Positions 1 through 12,600 of a DNA stretch of 64,000 nt are shown here, piece by piece (the first letter of the stretch is position 1; every line of letters begins with the position of its first letter). Below the pieces are notes generated by a model. It was not told the origin of the DNA. It searched no databases and saw only the letters and a list, made by a program, of their open reading frames with translations. The DNA is taken from contig MU619314.1 in the NCBI GenBank assembly GCA_025201805.1, forward strand, positions 90,176-154,175, in the 5' to 3' direction. Both the position numbers and the translations under genes were made by a program. The stretch is from Parasitella parasitica (taxonomy: Eukaryota > Mucoromycota > Mucoromycetes > Mucorales > Mucoraceae).

Positions 1-1802
1 TTGACCACATATCATCGTTTAGCTTTTCTAGGGGTCATGTCTACTTATAACCATGAATATATCTTATGCTCATGAGTCACTTGAATTTATCTGGGATCAC
101 CGAGCATATCTTTCCTTTAGAGAGATGTACTACACTAAAATACATATAAACAACATTCACAGCAGAGTTATTATAGTTATCCTTCTTCAACAGATTTTTT
201 AATACTACTTGGGCTTATTCAATCTTTATAAAGTTTCACAATTGAAAATATACCTTAAAGCAAATATTCATTCACTCCACCTAGTTCATCAGGCAACCCT
301 TAGAAATTATACCGTCGTAGACGTATCATCAAACCAAGCGGATTTTTAAAAGACGTCGAGGACGACGAGTTTCAAGCGTTGTTACTCCTGTTTGTATAGT
401 AGTGCTGGCATATATGAACAACATGGGAGTATTTTCAACATCGACCATTTCAAAATGTGGCATTAAGCTATGTGATGGGATTCAAAAATAGAGCATGCAT
501 ATTGCTAGGATTGAAAATTATCAGGTTTAATGTGGCAGAGTCGCAAAAAGCCATTGTACTGCTTGACCATCTCTAACTACACCTTAGTCTTACGAGACAT
601 GGCAAGAAAATCGCCAATAATTGCCATTATTACTTAAACACCAGATACTGAGTACGCCAAAATTGCTACTATCTCCTCCGTATTTTTTTTAGCGGAAATG
701 CAACATGCCTTTCCAAAATAATCAATAAAAATCACTGATTTTTGGTACTAATAATTTTTCATTAGTGATTGCAACAAGTCGGTCACTGTTGAAACGTGTA
801 TGGCTGGCTATACTGGCGATAATTCCAAATGGTTCAGTACAGATTTTGCTGGTGTTTGTGCCTGGTAGAATGTTCAATGATAACATTTGTGCGAATAGCA
901 CCACAAACCCCATTCATTCAGAAAATGATTCTTTGCAAATGTAATAATCAAAACTAATAATGCCTGACACAAATTACTGACTGGCAACCTTTTACACATT
1001 AACAAAAGCATAGATCAAATTAGAACTAAGGCCTCGAGAAAAAATCATTTTAATATTACAAATTATGCTTTTATAGTACATTAGCTTTGAACCGTTAGTC
1101 TTTATTATTGCCATCATATGATTTTGTACGTATGTTGGCACATTGTGAACATTGTTCAAGTTCAGTTAATGCAAATACAGTTCATAGATTTGATTGAAAG
1201 ATAAAGATAATACTTCTAAGTAAACATGTATATCACCCATTATCTCAATTGATATGAAATTCTCAATTAATATATTATCTATCAGTATATATAGTGGTTG
1301 TGTTTGTTACCATTTTTGGCTACAAACAAAAGTAAGCATGTCCTGTCTGATAAGGCACTCATAAAACGCATTACTTTTGGTGTAACATGTTTTGACTTTT
1401 TAGGTGCAAAGATAGGGTATCTGCTAGTTTTTATTTCTTTTCAAGCCATAGAGATAAACGTAAAGAATGATTTAAATTCTAATTCTACAATAAAAATTAC
1501 CTGAATTTCATATGTATACACTAATTGAGCAGGAATCTATTTGTTTAATTTCTGAGCAGTGCGAATGGATGGCACGTTTGATAGTAATTTCCCTGATTTT
1601 ATCAGCATTTTTACTTTATCAGGAATAAATGGTTCTTAATGCTGTAGATAATTTGAATCCCCCCATCCTTGCTATCATATCATATAATCCAACATTTTTT
1701 TGAAAGATAAAAGGAAATAACCATGTCAATCGTCTTCTCCTCGATATTTGTTTCGTCTATCTCGTTCTTCAAACAAAACCTTGTTATAGTATTAAAGTAT
1801 AA
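1..1802. other. Left intergenic stretch; only the nitrate reductase promoter is recognisable
   Basis: No convincing gene was found on either strand. The longest frame is a 63-codon hydrophobic minus-strand ORF at 722-913, closed by a stop immediately upstream of its ATG, and it is not assigned. The DNA is AT-rich and unstructured. The last ~250 bases before 1803 carry a GATA-motif cluster listed separately. A nitrate transporter is often clustered with these reductases in fungi, and none is visible here. Confidence 0.6.
1579..1710. promoter_or_regulatory. GATA-factor motif cluster upstream of nitrate reductase
   Basis: Motifs read directly are TGATAG at 1579-1584, TTATCA at 1599-1604, TTATCA at 1616-1621, AGATAA at 1646-1651 and AGATAA at 1705-1710. 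All lie within 230 bp of the start codon. Fungal nitrate genes are activated by AreA/NIT2-type GATA zinc-finger proteins under nitrogen limitation, so this is a likely nitrogen-control promoter. Binding itself is inference, and AT-rich DNA gives some GATA hits by chance. Confidence 0.5.
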
Positions 1803-4571
1803 ATGGCACCCAATGTTGAACTATTACAGCAGAAACAGAACGCTGATCTTTATCATCCCCCAACTGGATTGATTGATGCAAGAGATGTAGGAACTCCAGA
1901 CGCACATGTATCGAGAGACTCGAATATCACTAGATTAACCGGGAAACATCCACTCAATGCTGGTATATATGCTGCAGAAGTTTGATCATTTCAGCTCTGA
2001 CCTTAGCACCTGTGTAATGTATAGAAACTCCAATTCCGCTGCTTATGGACCACGGTTTTATTACACCCAACAGGTTACACATTGTAAGGAATCATGGGCC
2101 TGTTCCTCAAAACCAATGGGATTCACACACCATCACCGTTGGCGGTTTTGTCAAAAAGCCAACTGTAATTACCATGGAAGACTTACTTGAACTGTCTTCT
2201 CATACTATTGCTGTCACTCTCTGTTGTGCTGGGAATAGACGTAAAGAACAAAACATGATTAGACCAAGCATCGGCTTCTCTTGGGGCCCTGGAGGTGCGA
2301 TACTAGTTTGAATAGTGTGATATGTCTAGTATGTTAAATATACTCTTATCCCAATGTAAAGGCGTAGGGACTGCATATTATACTGGTGTATTCCTTCGAG
2401 ATGTTATCAATACATTTGCTGGTGGATTAGAGCCCGAGGCTCTTCATATCTGTATGGAGGGAAATGATAAGACAGCCAAGGTGTGTAAAAACAATACAAT
2501 TTAGTATGCATACTAACCAAAGAAGAAAATGTAGGGCGGCTATGGCACTTCTATATCTGTGAAGCGGGCCATGTCTCCTGAATATGACGTTCTAATCGCC
2601 TACAAGATGAATGGAGAGCCCCTTCCTTATGATCATGGTTATCCCGTTAGATGTATTGTTCCCGGTTGCATTGGTGGCCGTAGTGTCAAATGGCTCTCCA
2701 AAATTGAAGCTTCTACCAATGTATCTCAAAATCCATTTCAAAATGCTGATAACAAGGTATTTCCCCCTACTGTCTTGTCTGCAGACCAAGCAACAGCAGA
2801 AAATTGGTGGACTAATCCAGACTACTCTGTCTATGATTTAAATGTAAACGGCGTTATTGCTGCTCCCTACCACGGTACCAGAATTGCTCTGGACAGTCTT
2901 GACAAGAAAATCACATTAAACGGATTTGCGTACGGTGGGAGCAATAGTAAAATTATTCGCTGCGAAATCACTTTAGATGACGGTAAAACCTGGCGACTTG
3001 CTGAGATCAACGATCGAAAATCCGAAGGCGACCGTTATGCCACTGAGCATTACGGCTATGATCGAAGCAAACTGCCCGAATCTTATAATCAAACACGTTA
3101 CTGGACATGGATTCACTGGTCTTTGGGAATTCATGCTGTTGATTTACTCGGTGTTCAAGAAATCTGCCTTCGTTGCTGGAATGACACAAACAGCTGCATG
3201 CCAAAAGATCTAAACTGGTCCCTTATGGGGATGCTTAATAACTGCTGGTATCGTATCAAGCTGCACCTTGACCGTGAACCTGCCCTATCCTTTGTTTTCC
3301 AACATCCAACTACATTGCCTGGTGATACAACGCAACTTGGAAATGATCTCCCTGGCTGGATGGAAGAGAACCAAGCTGAGGCAACTTCATCCAAAGAAAA
3401 GGAGCCTAGAACTGGCTCCAAACATGAGGAGCTCAAGACTTTAACTTTACAACAAGTTGAAAAACACACTTCTGAGGGTGATTGCTGGTTAATCTACGAT
3501 GACTTGGTCTACGATTGTACGGCTTTTTTGCAAAAACATCCAGGAGGCTCCTCGAGCATTCTTCTTGCTGCTGGTACTGATTGCACAGAAGAATTCGATG
3601 CCATCCACTCACAGAAGGCCAAAGATATGCTTGCTGAATACCTGGTAGGAAAACTGAGTGTTCATAAGCAAAACTCTCTTCCTCCTACTCCCCTTGCTGA
3701 ATCCCAAACTGAATCTGCCACACACCCTGCAGCGCCTTCATCAAGTGTGGTAATGCCTTATTTTAACCCTCGCCAATGGAAGAAACTAGTGCTCCTAAAG
3801 AAAGAATGCATTTCTGCGACCATTAGAAAATTCACATTTGAAATTCCTGCTGACGATAATCTGCTAGACCATGTTTTGTCGCTCCCTACAGGACTACATC
3901 TTTATATCAAGCTCCCAGAAGACATCAACGATATAACTGCCAAACCCAAAATGGTGATTCGAGCATATACACCCAGCAAAGTTAATACCAGAACTATTGA
4001 ATTTGTTATCAAGATCTATTTTCCTTTCAATAGTGTCCCAGGAGGCAAACTGACCACGACACTGGATCAAATCCGTATCGGTGAATCTGTGGATTTCAAG
4101 GGACCCATTGGCGAAATTGAATATCTTGGAAATGGAGATTTCAGTATCAATAACAAGCTTTATCATGGCATTGAACAAATTGGTATGATTGCCGGTGGTA
4201 CTGGAATTACACCCATGTGGCAATTGATACAAGCATCTGTCAAAGATGTGAAACGGCCCTACATCTCACTTATTTACTGTGCTCAGTCCATAGATGAAAT
4301 CATATTCTATCAAGAACTGAAGCAACTGGAAGGCGATCAACTACGAGTAAGACTTGTTCTTTCAAAAGTACCGGATGATGGCTCCTGGGCTGGTGGCTCT
4401 GGGCGTCTCCAAATGGAAGAACTGCAAGCAAATTTGTTTCCATTTCCTGCTAGCATATCAAGACTAACCTTCTTGTGTGGCCCTGAGCCCATGATTAGAC
4501 TTTGCTGTTTGCCTCTGCTGAAAGAAGCTTACGGCCAAGACTTTTGTGCAAACAACGTATTTACGTTTTAA
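1803..4571 (+). CDS. niaD: Assimilatory nitrate reductase [NAD(P)H]
   Basis: Reduces nitrate to nitrite in the cytosol, the first step of nitrate assimilation. Four exons: 1803-1962, 2025-2294, 2362-2480 and 2535-4571 (861 aa, usual fungal length). The molybdopterin domain comes first, with the cofactor cysteine in TLCCAGNRRKE (about residue 120) and the MNGEPLPYDHGYPVR motif. A cytochrome b5 domain follows at about 485-560, with haem ligands in HPGGSS and IHSQ. The FAD domain (RAYTPS) starts near 594, and the NAD(P)H domain (GMIAGGTGITP and CGPEPM) runs from about 735 to the end. The start is the first in-frame ATG before the conserved RLTGKHP block. Nitrite reductase follows 386 bp downstream on the same strand, so the pair forms a pathway cluster. 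GATA motifs in the promoter suggest nitrogen control. Identification is secure. Confidence 0.97.
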
Positions 4572-4614
4572 TACCAGTGAATCACACCCAACTTTTTTTT
4601 TTTTGGATTGTTTG

Positions 4615-4788
4615 TTATCGTATATGGTAATTTGGTGTCACAGACAATAAGGTTATCTCGGTATCTTTCGCTTTTCTCCAGGAAATGAGTTTATCAGCTA
4701 TCTTTTTCGTTAATTCATGATAAAAAAAATGTGGCATAAAATGCATAAATAAATATGATTGTATCACGCAAGATAAGTTTGGTTATCT
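4615..4788. promoter_or_regulatory. Dense GATA motif array in the nitrite reductase promoter
   Basis: Within 175 bp there are TTATC at 4615-4619, TTATCT at 4653-4658, TATCT at 4662-4666, TTATCA at 4691-4696, TATCT at 4699-4703, TGATAA at 4718-4723, TGATAC (read as GTATCA) at 4761-4766, AGATAA at 4771-4776 and TTATCT at 4783-4788. A TATA-like CTTATAAAT lies at about 4886-4894, roughly 70 bp before the ATG. Such arrays are typical of AreA/NIT2-controlled nitrogen genes. The density is seen in the sequence; the regulator is inferred. Confidence 0.6.
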
Positions 4789-4957
4789 TTGACAAACAAA
4801 TCTATACAAATGTCAGGCAGGGACAACAAATGCTAAATTACGCTACCGATATCAAAGACAACGAGAAATCACACCACATTTTCGGCTTATAAATTGACGC
4901 TGATCCACCTCTACCCTTTCCCGCATTACTTTCTTTCTATTTCTTCTAAATATAATC

Positions 4958-7900
4958 ATGCCTCCAAACACAATTGAAACATCACCCTCCTCTGCAGCCC
5001 AAAAAACCATTGTTATTGTGGGTCTGGGCATGGCTGCTGTTGCATTCATGGAGAAAATGATTGCTTACGATGCCGAAAAGGAGTTTCGCCTCAAAGTGTT
5101 TGGCGATGAGCCTGAATGTAAGTTTTTTTCTTTCCATGTTCAGTAAAAATTCAATTACAAAAGCTAAAACGTTCAATAGTGGCATACAATCGTGTAGGCT
5201 TAACTCAGTACTTTACACATCAAGACCCTGAAAAGCAGCTGATGAAGCCCGAATCATGGTACCAAGAAAACCAGATTGAAGTACACATTGGTGATTTAGT
5301 TGAAGAAATAGACACTAAAAACAAAATGGTCAGAGCAAGACATGCTTCGTGGGTTTCTTACGATATTTGTGTCATTGCTACTGGCTCTTCTGCTGCTGTG
5401 CCTCCTAATGCTCCCAGTGACATGGACGGTGTATTTTGCTACCGTACCATTGAAGACCTTGACAACATCATCGATTGGGCCTCCAAGGAAGATGTTAAAA
5501 CGGCTACTATCGTCGGTGGTGGTTTGTTAGGCCTCGAAGCTGCCAAGGCCGCTCTGGATTTGGACCTGAAAGTCTCAATTTTCGAAAGAGCCGATCGTCT
5601 GATGTGTCGACAATTGGATCAAGATGCCTCTGATCTTTTGGAGTCGCAAATCAATAAACTAGGTATTATTACAAACGTTGGCTATTGTCCTGATCAAGTC
5701 GTTGGTGGTGCTGTGGACCCTGACACAAATAGAGCTCGCATTCAGGGTCTCAAAATGAGTACCGATCCCAGCGAAGATAGCTTTGTCTCTACTGATATGC
5801 TGATATATTCCATTGGTATCAGACCCCGTGATCAGCTCTGTGCTGCCTCTAAAGGGACCCTTTGCTTGGGTCCCCGTGGTGGTATTCAAGTCGATGAGCG
5901 CATGGCTACTTCTGCGCCCGACATATACGCTATTGGTGAATGCGCTGCGTTTAATGGCATGTGCTATGGCCTAGTTGCTCCTTGCAATGATATGGCCAAA
6001 ATTGTTGCTAAAAACCTAACTGGACAAAAAACTAACAATACGGCTGTCTTCAAGGGCAATGACATGTCCACGAAACTGAAACTGATGGGCGTTTATGTTG
6101 CTAGCTTTGGTAACGTCTTTCCGGAAGAGTCACTCAACACACGGTCTCTCACCTATCGAGATCCTTTCAAGAGCGTTTACAAAAAGTATATTTTCACTCA
6201 AGATGGCAAGAAACTTCTGGGCGGCATTATGGTGGGAGATACCAACGATTATGTTAAACTTTTGGCGTATGCACGCAGTGGTAAAACATTAGATCGTGAA
6301 CCTTCTGAACTCATCTTGGGAGTCCAAAATGGTGAAGCTGAAGGTGCAGACTCTCTCCCTGATGATACACAGATTTGCTCTTGCTTTAATATTGCCAAGG
6401 GTGACATTCGAAAGGCTATTCGTGAAGAAGGCCTTACTACTGTCGACCAAGTAAAGGCTTTTACCAAGGCTGGTACTGGATGCGGTGGCTGTGTTCCCTC
6501 TATTACCGAAATCTTTGAAGCTGAAATGAAGGCACTGGGCAAAACTATTACCAATACTGTGTGTCGTGATTTCAACTACTCTCGTGCCGAATTGTTTACT
6601 ATTGTCAAGGTCAAAGGCCTACGTTCCTATGGTGACATTGTTGAGCACTGTGCTATTGATAAGAATACTCTGGGATGTGAAGTTTGTAAGCCCACATGTG
6701 CCTCTATTCTTGCTTCCATTTACAATGAAAACGTTTTGGATGCTGGCCGTGGTGCTCTTCAAGAAACAAACGATCGCTATTTGGCTAATATTCAACGTGG
6801 TGGCCTCTATAGTGTTGTTCCTCGCATTGCAGCTGGTGAAATTACTCCTGACAACCTTGCTCTTATTGCGAAAGTTGCGAAACAATACAACTTGTATACC
6901 AAAATCACAGGTGCTCAACGCATTGATATCTTTGGTGCTCGCAAAGAAGATCTTCCAGACATTTGGGAAGTCTTTGTTGATGCCGGCATGGAAAGGTAAG
7001 TTTGCAATATGATCACTAATCTCTTCAGTCCATAATACTTACATAATATAGTGGCCAAGCTTACGGTAAGGCACTGCGTGCTGTCAAATCTTGTGTTGGT
7101 TCAACGTGGTGCCGTTTTGGCCAGCAAGACTCTGTAGGCTGTGCTATCAAGCTTGAAAATCGCTACAAGGGCATTCGCTCTCCTCATAAATTAAAAGGTG
7201 GTGTATCCGGTTGCATACGCGAATGTTCTGAAGCTCAAGGCAAAGATTTTGGTCTTATTGCTACTGAGCAAGGCTACAATGTATACGTTGGTGGTAATGG
7301 TGGTACCAAGCCTCGCCATGCTGACCTTTTGATCTCTAGTGTCTCTGAAAAAGATGCTTTCAAGTATATTGACAGATTCCTTATGTATTACATTAGAACA
7401 GCCGACAAGCTGCAGCGTACTGCTCGTTGGATAGAAAAACTTCCTGGTGGTATTGATTACCTACGTAAAGTAATCATCGATGACTATCTTGGAATTTGTG
7501 AAGAGCTTGATAAGCAAATGGGGCAATTGGTCGATACTTATGAAGACGAGTGGGCCCGCATTGTCAAGACTCCTGTCCTAAGAAAACGTTTCGAGGAATT
7601 TGTCAATGCCGATAACAATGGCGCAAAAGAGCCCATGATTGAGATGATCGAAGAAAGAGGCCAATTAAGACCAGTCAACTGGCCAAAACACGTCGATGCC
7701 ATGCCTTCTCTTGAGGAACAAGTCAAAACCAAATCCGCCACTCTAGACTGGGTACATGTTGGTTCTACTAATCTGTATCCCCAAGACGAAGGACGCGTTG
7801 TAAAAATGGGTAATGTTCAAATTTCAGTATTTCAGACTTCAAAGGGTGTTTTCTATGCCACTCAAAATATGTGTCCTGTAAAGAGAGATCTTGTTTTGTC

Positions 7901-8240
7901 GTCTGGTATTATCGGTGAGTTGAAAACGACCACTGATAATGGCCAAGAAAATGTCTCTGTCTATGTGTCTTGCCCTATCCATAAAAAAAACTTTGATCTC
8001 AAGACCGGTAAATGCTTGAACGGTGATGCCCATTCAATCAGCACATTTAATGTCAAGGTGAAAAACACCCAAGTTTATTTACTACTGCCATCAATCAACA
8101 TATTGAATGATGTCCTCAGTACTGAAAAGTACATTATCAAAAAATCTATGGCTCAATCAACACCTATTATTACATCTACTATGGTTAATAAGCTGACAAC
8201 ATTTACTAATGATGGAGGAAAAGATTCGATGGATTGGTAG
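4958..8240 (+). CDS. niiA: Assimilatory nitrite reductase [NAD(P)H], siroheme type
   Basis: Reduces nitrite to ammonium with six electrons from NAD(P)H. Three exons: 4958-5117, 5180-6995 and 7052-8240 (1054 aa). The N-terminal FAD/NAD module shows VIVGLGMAA and TIVGGGLLGLEAA. A BFD-type [2Fe-2S] segment (CSC near 453, CGGC near 488) follows, then the siroheme/4Fe-4S half with the cysteine pairs in CVGSTWC and GCIRECSEA. A C-terminal Rieske-like domain spans about 892-1010. Both introns fall exactly where the protein matches its family (ELAYNRVG and GMESGQAYGKA). Oddity: the first Rieske motif reads CPVKR where fungal homologues usually have CPHKR, so one histidine ligand of the Rieske cluster is missing, while the second motif CPIHK is intact. 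The gene forms a pathway cluster with the upstream nitrate reductase. Confidence 0.97.
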
Positions 8241-9634
8241 TTGTGCATTTTTATGTGTTCTCTAATGCAATGATTGATTATCAAACACCCGTATATAGAT
8301 TAGAGTCGCTTCATTACTTTCTAATATTAATTTCTGACAATAAAATCATATAAATTTAACGCTATGTAGAGCATGTATAAACGCTGCATTGACATACCTT
8401 AAAAATACTGTAAGAAATAGATCCTGAGAGCCTGGAAATAATAACAAAAGATCAAACCCTGACAAAAGTAATTAGCAAAGGCTAAAAAGCCTAGCTTTCG
8501 TATATATCACTTTCATTTGGCGGTGCTCAAAAGGAAGAAGATATCATAATAGCTACAATGCAATCTAAATTTACTCTACAGATTGGTACAGGCATCATTG
8601 TAATGAAGAATTTGATATACTTTGCCATGATAAGGATAATAAGGTTTGAATATTTATGGAGGCAAACGCTAGCTGCGACATGTTTAGAAATGAATGCACT
8701 AAAGTGCATTGTTATATTGAAGAAGAAAGAATATATGTAATAGCGCTATGTCAGCGCCGATTTTACAATTCTTTTAGCAGAAAGTTATCACCACAATCTG
8801 TTATTTAATCTTTTTGAACATAATTTTTGATAGACACATCGCCCAGTAGAAACAATTAGCATATGAAGATAATGCCTTCATTCAAATAATGTTATTAGAG
8901 TACTACTGCTTGTATTATGCTTTAACTTTAATTAGGTTTATACTTACATTTCGAAAATATCATGCTAATTTCTATAAATTTATGCCCGTTAAAAAAATAT
9001 TATGCTAATAACAATAATGACATATAAAACCAAGGATAAAGTGCTTTGTTTAGTTTTTTCAATTCCTGTTTTTCGAGAAGTCGACGTTAAGCCAAGCACA
9101 TACCATTTTTAGAAACTACAGAAAATTACAAGTAAAATATGTGCGTATGAAGCAAAGCACGAAATAAATGATCATTTATTTTTTATTTTAAACAAAAGCT
9201 CTTTGGCATAAAATTCAAGACGTTATTTTATATGTTGAAGCAAGTATAAAAATGCTGCGATATACAACAATTTATTATGTAGCGAATACTTGAAATAACT
9301 TTAGTCTATCAGTATTTGTCAGGTCTTATGGGTATGTCAGGATGTTCATTCATTAAAAATCGACCCTGCAAGTTAATGATCGATAAAACTGCAAGACTGA
9401 GATAACTCATATTTTCACTTATTTACAATAAGCATAAACGTGCTAATCAGAAATGAATTTCTATTATCAACGCAAAAGCTGTTCAACAACGAAAACGTAT
9501 TACAAGCAGGATCTCTTCTCAAGATGTGGACAAACGTTGTCATCTGAACTTCAATGAAAGATCCAATTCGAAACGCCATACTTTTTTATTTCTTTTTCTT
9601 TTCTTCCCCTTTGTCTTGAAACACAACACTAAAG
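8241..9634. other. Intergenic AT-rich stretch
   Basis: 1.4 kb between nitrite reductase and the MDM1-like gene. I see no exon-like frames with plausible splice sites, no RNA gene and no repeat of note. The last ~50 bases before 9635 are pyrimidine-rich (TTTTCTTTTCTTCCCC), as is common just upstream of fungal start codons. Confidence 0.6.
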
Positions 9635-12600
9635 ATGGTCTTCAACATGATCAGCTTTAGGTCTGTCAGTATTCTATTATTTTTGATATTTACTACTACA
9701 TACTCAACATTTGGATGGAATAAAAACTACTTTATCTTGGCCATTTCACTTCCCGTGGCTAGTCTTTGTTCACTGTTGATATTAAACACTGCAGTATTAT
9801 ACATCTACATTAAATACTTCGTTTCCCCACAAGTACACAAGCGAAAGCTTGATAATAACTTTAAATCATTACGAATAACACATAAAAACATATGGCCGCA
9901 AATCACTAAAATGCGGCAACAAGAGAATACATGCAACGGTAAACCAATAGCAGATGATGAAGACATAAATAATGCATTCAACACCCTCTTAAGATACGTA
10001 ATACGAGACTTTATTCAATCTTGGTATGTTAAAATCACAAATTCGCCAACGGAACAGTCTTTCCCCTTTGCTGTTGATGGCATTATACGCTCTGCAGCCG
10101 CCAAACTATCGCAGCGATTAGAGCAAACGGATCTATTACTCGTCATCCTCAACAAGATAATTCCTCGTATGACATCTCACATTTCCGAGTTCCGAGCAGC
10201 AGAGGTTTCTTTGCTTGGTAAATCCTTGGAACGCTCTGTGACCCAGTCAGACGAATTGGATTTACTATTGGCTTCACGGTTTAGATCGGGTAAGCTTCAC
10301 AAGGCCTTGACAACAGCTGCAATGACAACAAAGCCAACTGAAATTGCCTATCTACGCCATATGATCGAACGTGTGTTACCGTACATGATTGACCACAAGG
10401 AATTACAAAGCGGACCTGTGAGAGTAGTTATTCGAGAAATTGTCTCCAATTCAGTTTTGCAACCGGTAATGGACATGCTGGCAGATCCTGATTTCTGGAA
10501 TCAAAATATTGATGCTTATGTAAGTTTACAAATAACCCCTCGTCTCCTCTCAGAGCGCTAAAAATCAACGTGAAAGAATATAGTTAGGAAAGGCAATTAT
10601 TGAGCAGAAAATGGTGCGCCAATTGCGCGAGGTGATTCGTCAACATTCAACTCATAACGATATGGACACCGAAGATGTTATGAATGTGTTGTATACTGCA
10701 GACAGACCGGAAAAGAAGAGAAAGAAAAAATCGGGAGAAAAGAGAAAAATAGGGCCACAATCACAGCTCTTGTCAGCTTTCATGAGGACAGGTGTTTCTA
10801 CAAATGACTGGAACAAAGACAATGATTATAACGACCATTTCCAGAAAGAAGATGATGATGAAGAAGAAAACGACGACGAGGAAGCTGAAGAAGATGAATA
10901 TGGAGAGCAAGGAGTGATGTATGACGATTATTCTAGTAATCGAGATGGCTTTATATCTTCGAGCAATCGAATTTTCAAAGCTGCGTACGATCCTAGTTCC
11001 CCTACAAAGCTGTTGAAGAAAAAACAATACGGTATCGGCAGTATAAAGATGGGGAAACGCACTTTCCAAGACTTTCTCAAAATGATTCAAGAAGAAAAGA
11101 ATCTGCTAGATTTGAAGCGGGTTAGGAATGACATTGTAACTCAAATTCGAAAAAAGAAAGCTCATATTGGTATTTGCATATCACCGTTTGGTTGTGTTAG
11201 GCAAACTGACATTTTGTATAGCCGATCGAGATCCTGAAGAAATTGTAGATGGTGAAAAAGTCCAAGACATTATCGTATACCTGAATCGCCTTGGAGTCGC
11301 CAAAAAACGAGTGGATAAGCGTATATCTACATTATCTGGAGAACAATTTGACTTTGTAAAATGTTTGGCCATTACTTTCTCCTTATACTGTATTAACGTT
11401 CTGTCAATTGTAGAGGAAATCAACTTCGCAGTTATTCAATTATCGAAAACAGAGCATGAGCCATATCAATGGAGTTGGATATAGTTTAAGCGAGATTTTG
11501 ATAAATACGTCTGGCTTGTCGTATTTTATGGAATTTATGGATCGTAGAGGAGACATGGTTAAACTTCAATTTTGGCTCATAGTAGAAGGATTCAAAAGCA
11601 CAGCCATCACAAACAACGAAGAAAGAAAGACGTTTTTACAGGATGTGAAAATGGTTTATGAAATGTATTTCACAGAAACTGCGCCTCATAGACTTCATAT
11701 TGCCGAACAATTCAACAAGGATTTGAAGAATGCGATTGATCTATCAATCGAGAAAGAGAAGGAAGACCAAGAATCATTTGCAGCACAAATTCGCGAGCTG
11801 AATGTACGCTTAAACCGTATCCAGCAACATGTGTTTTGGGAAATTGAGAAAGAGCACTATCCTTACTTCAAGAGATCAGATTTATATTTCAAATTCTTGG
11901 CCTCAGCGCCACCTATACAAAATACTGCAATCCCAGAAGAAGCGCCTGGTAGAAGGAGTTTTGATGAAAGCGCTTTATACACATCGAATATCAATCAATC
12001 TATTCACAGCAACAGACCTGCGTCAATCCATGAATCATCATCATCAACTTCCATTCCTGTAATTCCAACCCCAACGATATCTACGCCTTTGAAGGAGTCG
12101 TTTTCTTATTTCAGCTCAGAAACGGCCAAAGCCCCAGAGTTTAGCGGTAGAGCAAGAGGCCATCAGCGTGCAATGTCTGATTCTACGAAATCTTCTCGGT
12201 TTTTGTCCTTTTCCAATATGTTTCAGTCAAATCGTCTCTGGAGTAATAATGACACAGCTAGCAATCTTGGTAAATCAGTAAAGGCACCGGAGGAAACCGA
12301 GGAAACCGAGGAAGAGGAGGAAGAGGAGGAAGAAGAAGACGATCAATCTTTAAAGGGCTCTAATATGGCGAGACTTGTTAAAAGTAACACAGTAGATGCA
12401 GTAGAAGCAGAACTTCGTTCAATATTGGATGGGAGTAATAACATGGATGATTTGGTCATGACAGGAGGTGAAACAACTCAAACACCATCGCCACCACCAT
12501 CACCGCCAGCAGCTAAAAAACCAGTATCATTACCGTTAAATGTATTAGATAATACTTCACCATCACTGGCGCCGCCTGTTGTAATGAAATCTTTATCCGC

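Noticed and set aside
722-913. Hydrophobic 63-codon minus-strand ORF, considered as a nitrate transporter fragment
   Set aside because: A stop lies directly upstream, no NRT2 signature motifs are present, and no neighbouring exons continue it.
11181-11423. Minus-strand ORF inside the MDM1-like gene
   Set aside because: It overlaps spliced coding exons and an intron of a well-supported + strand gene, so it is a shadow frame.
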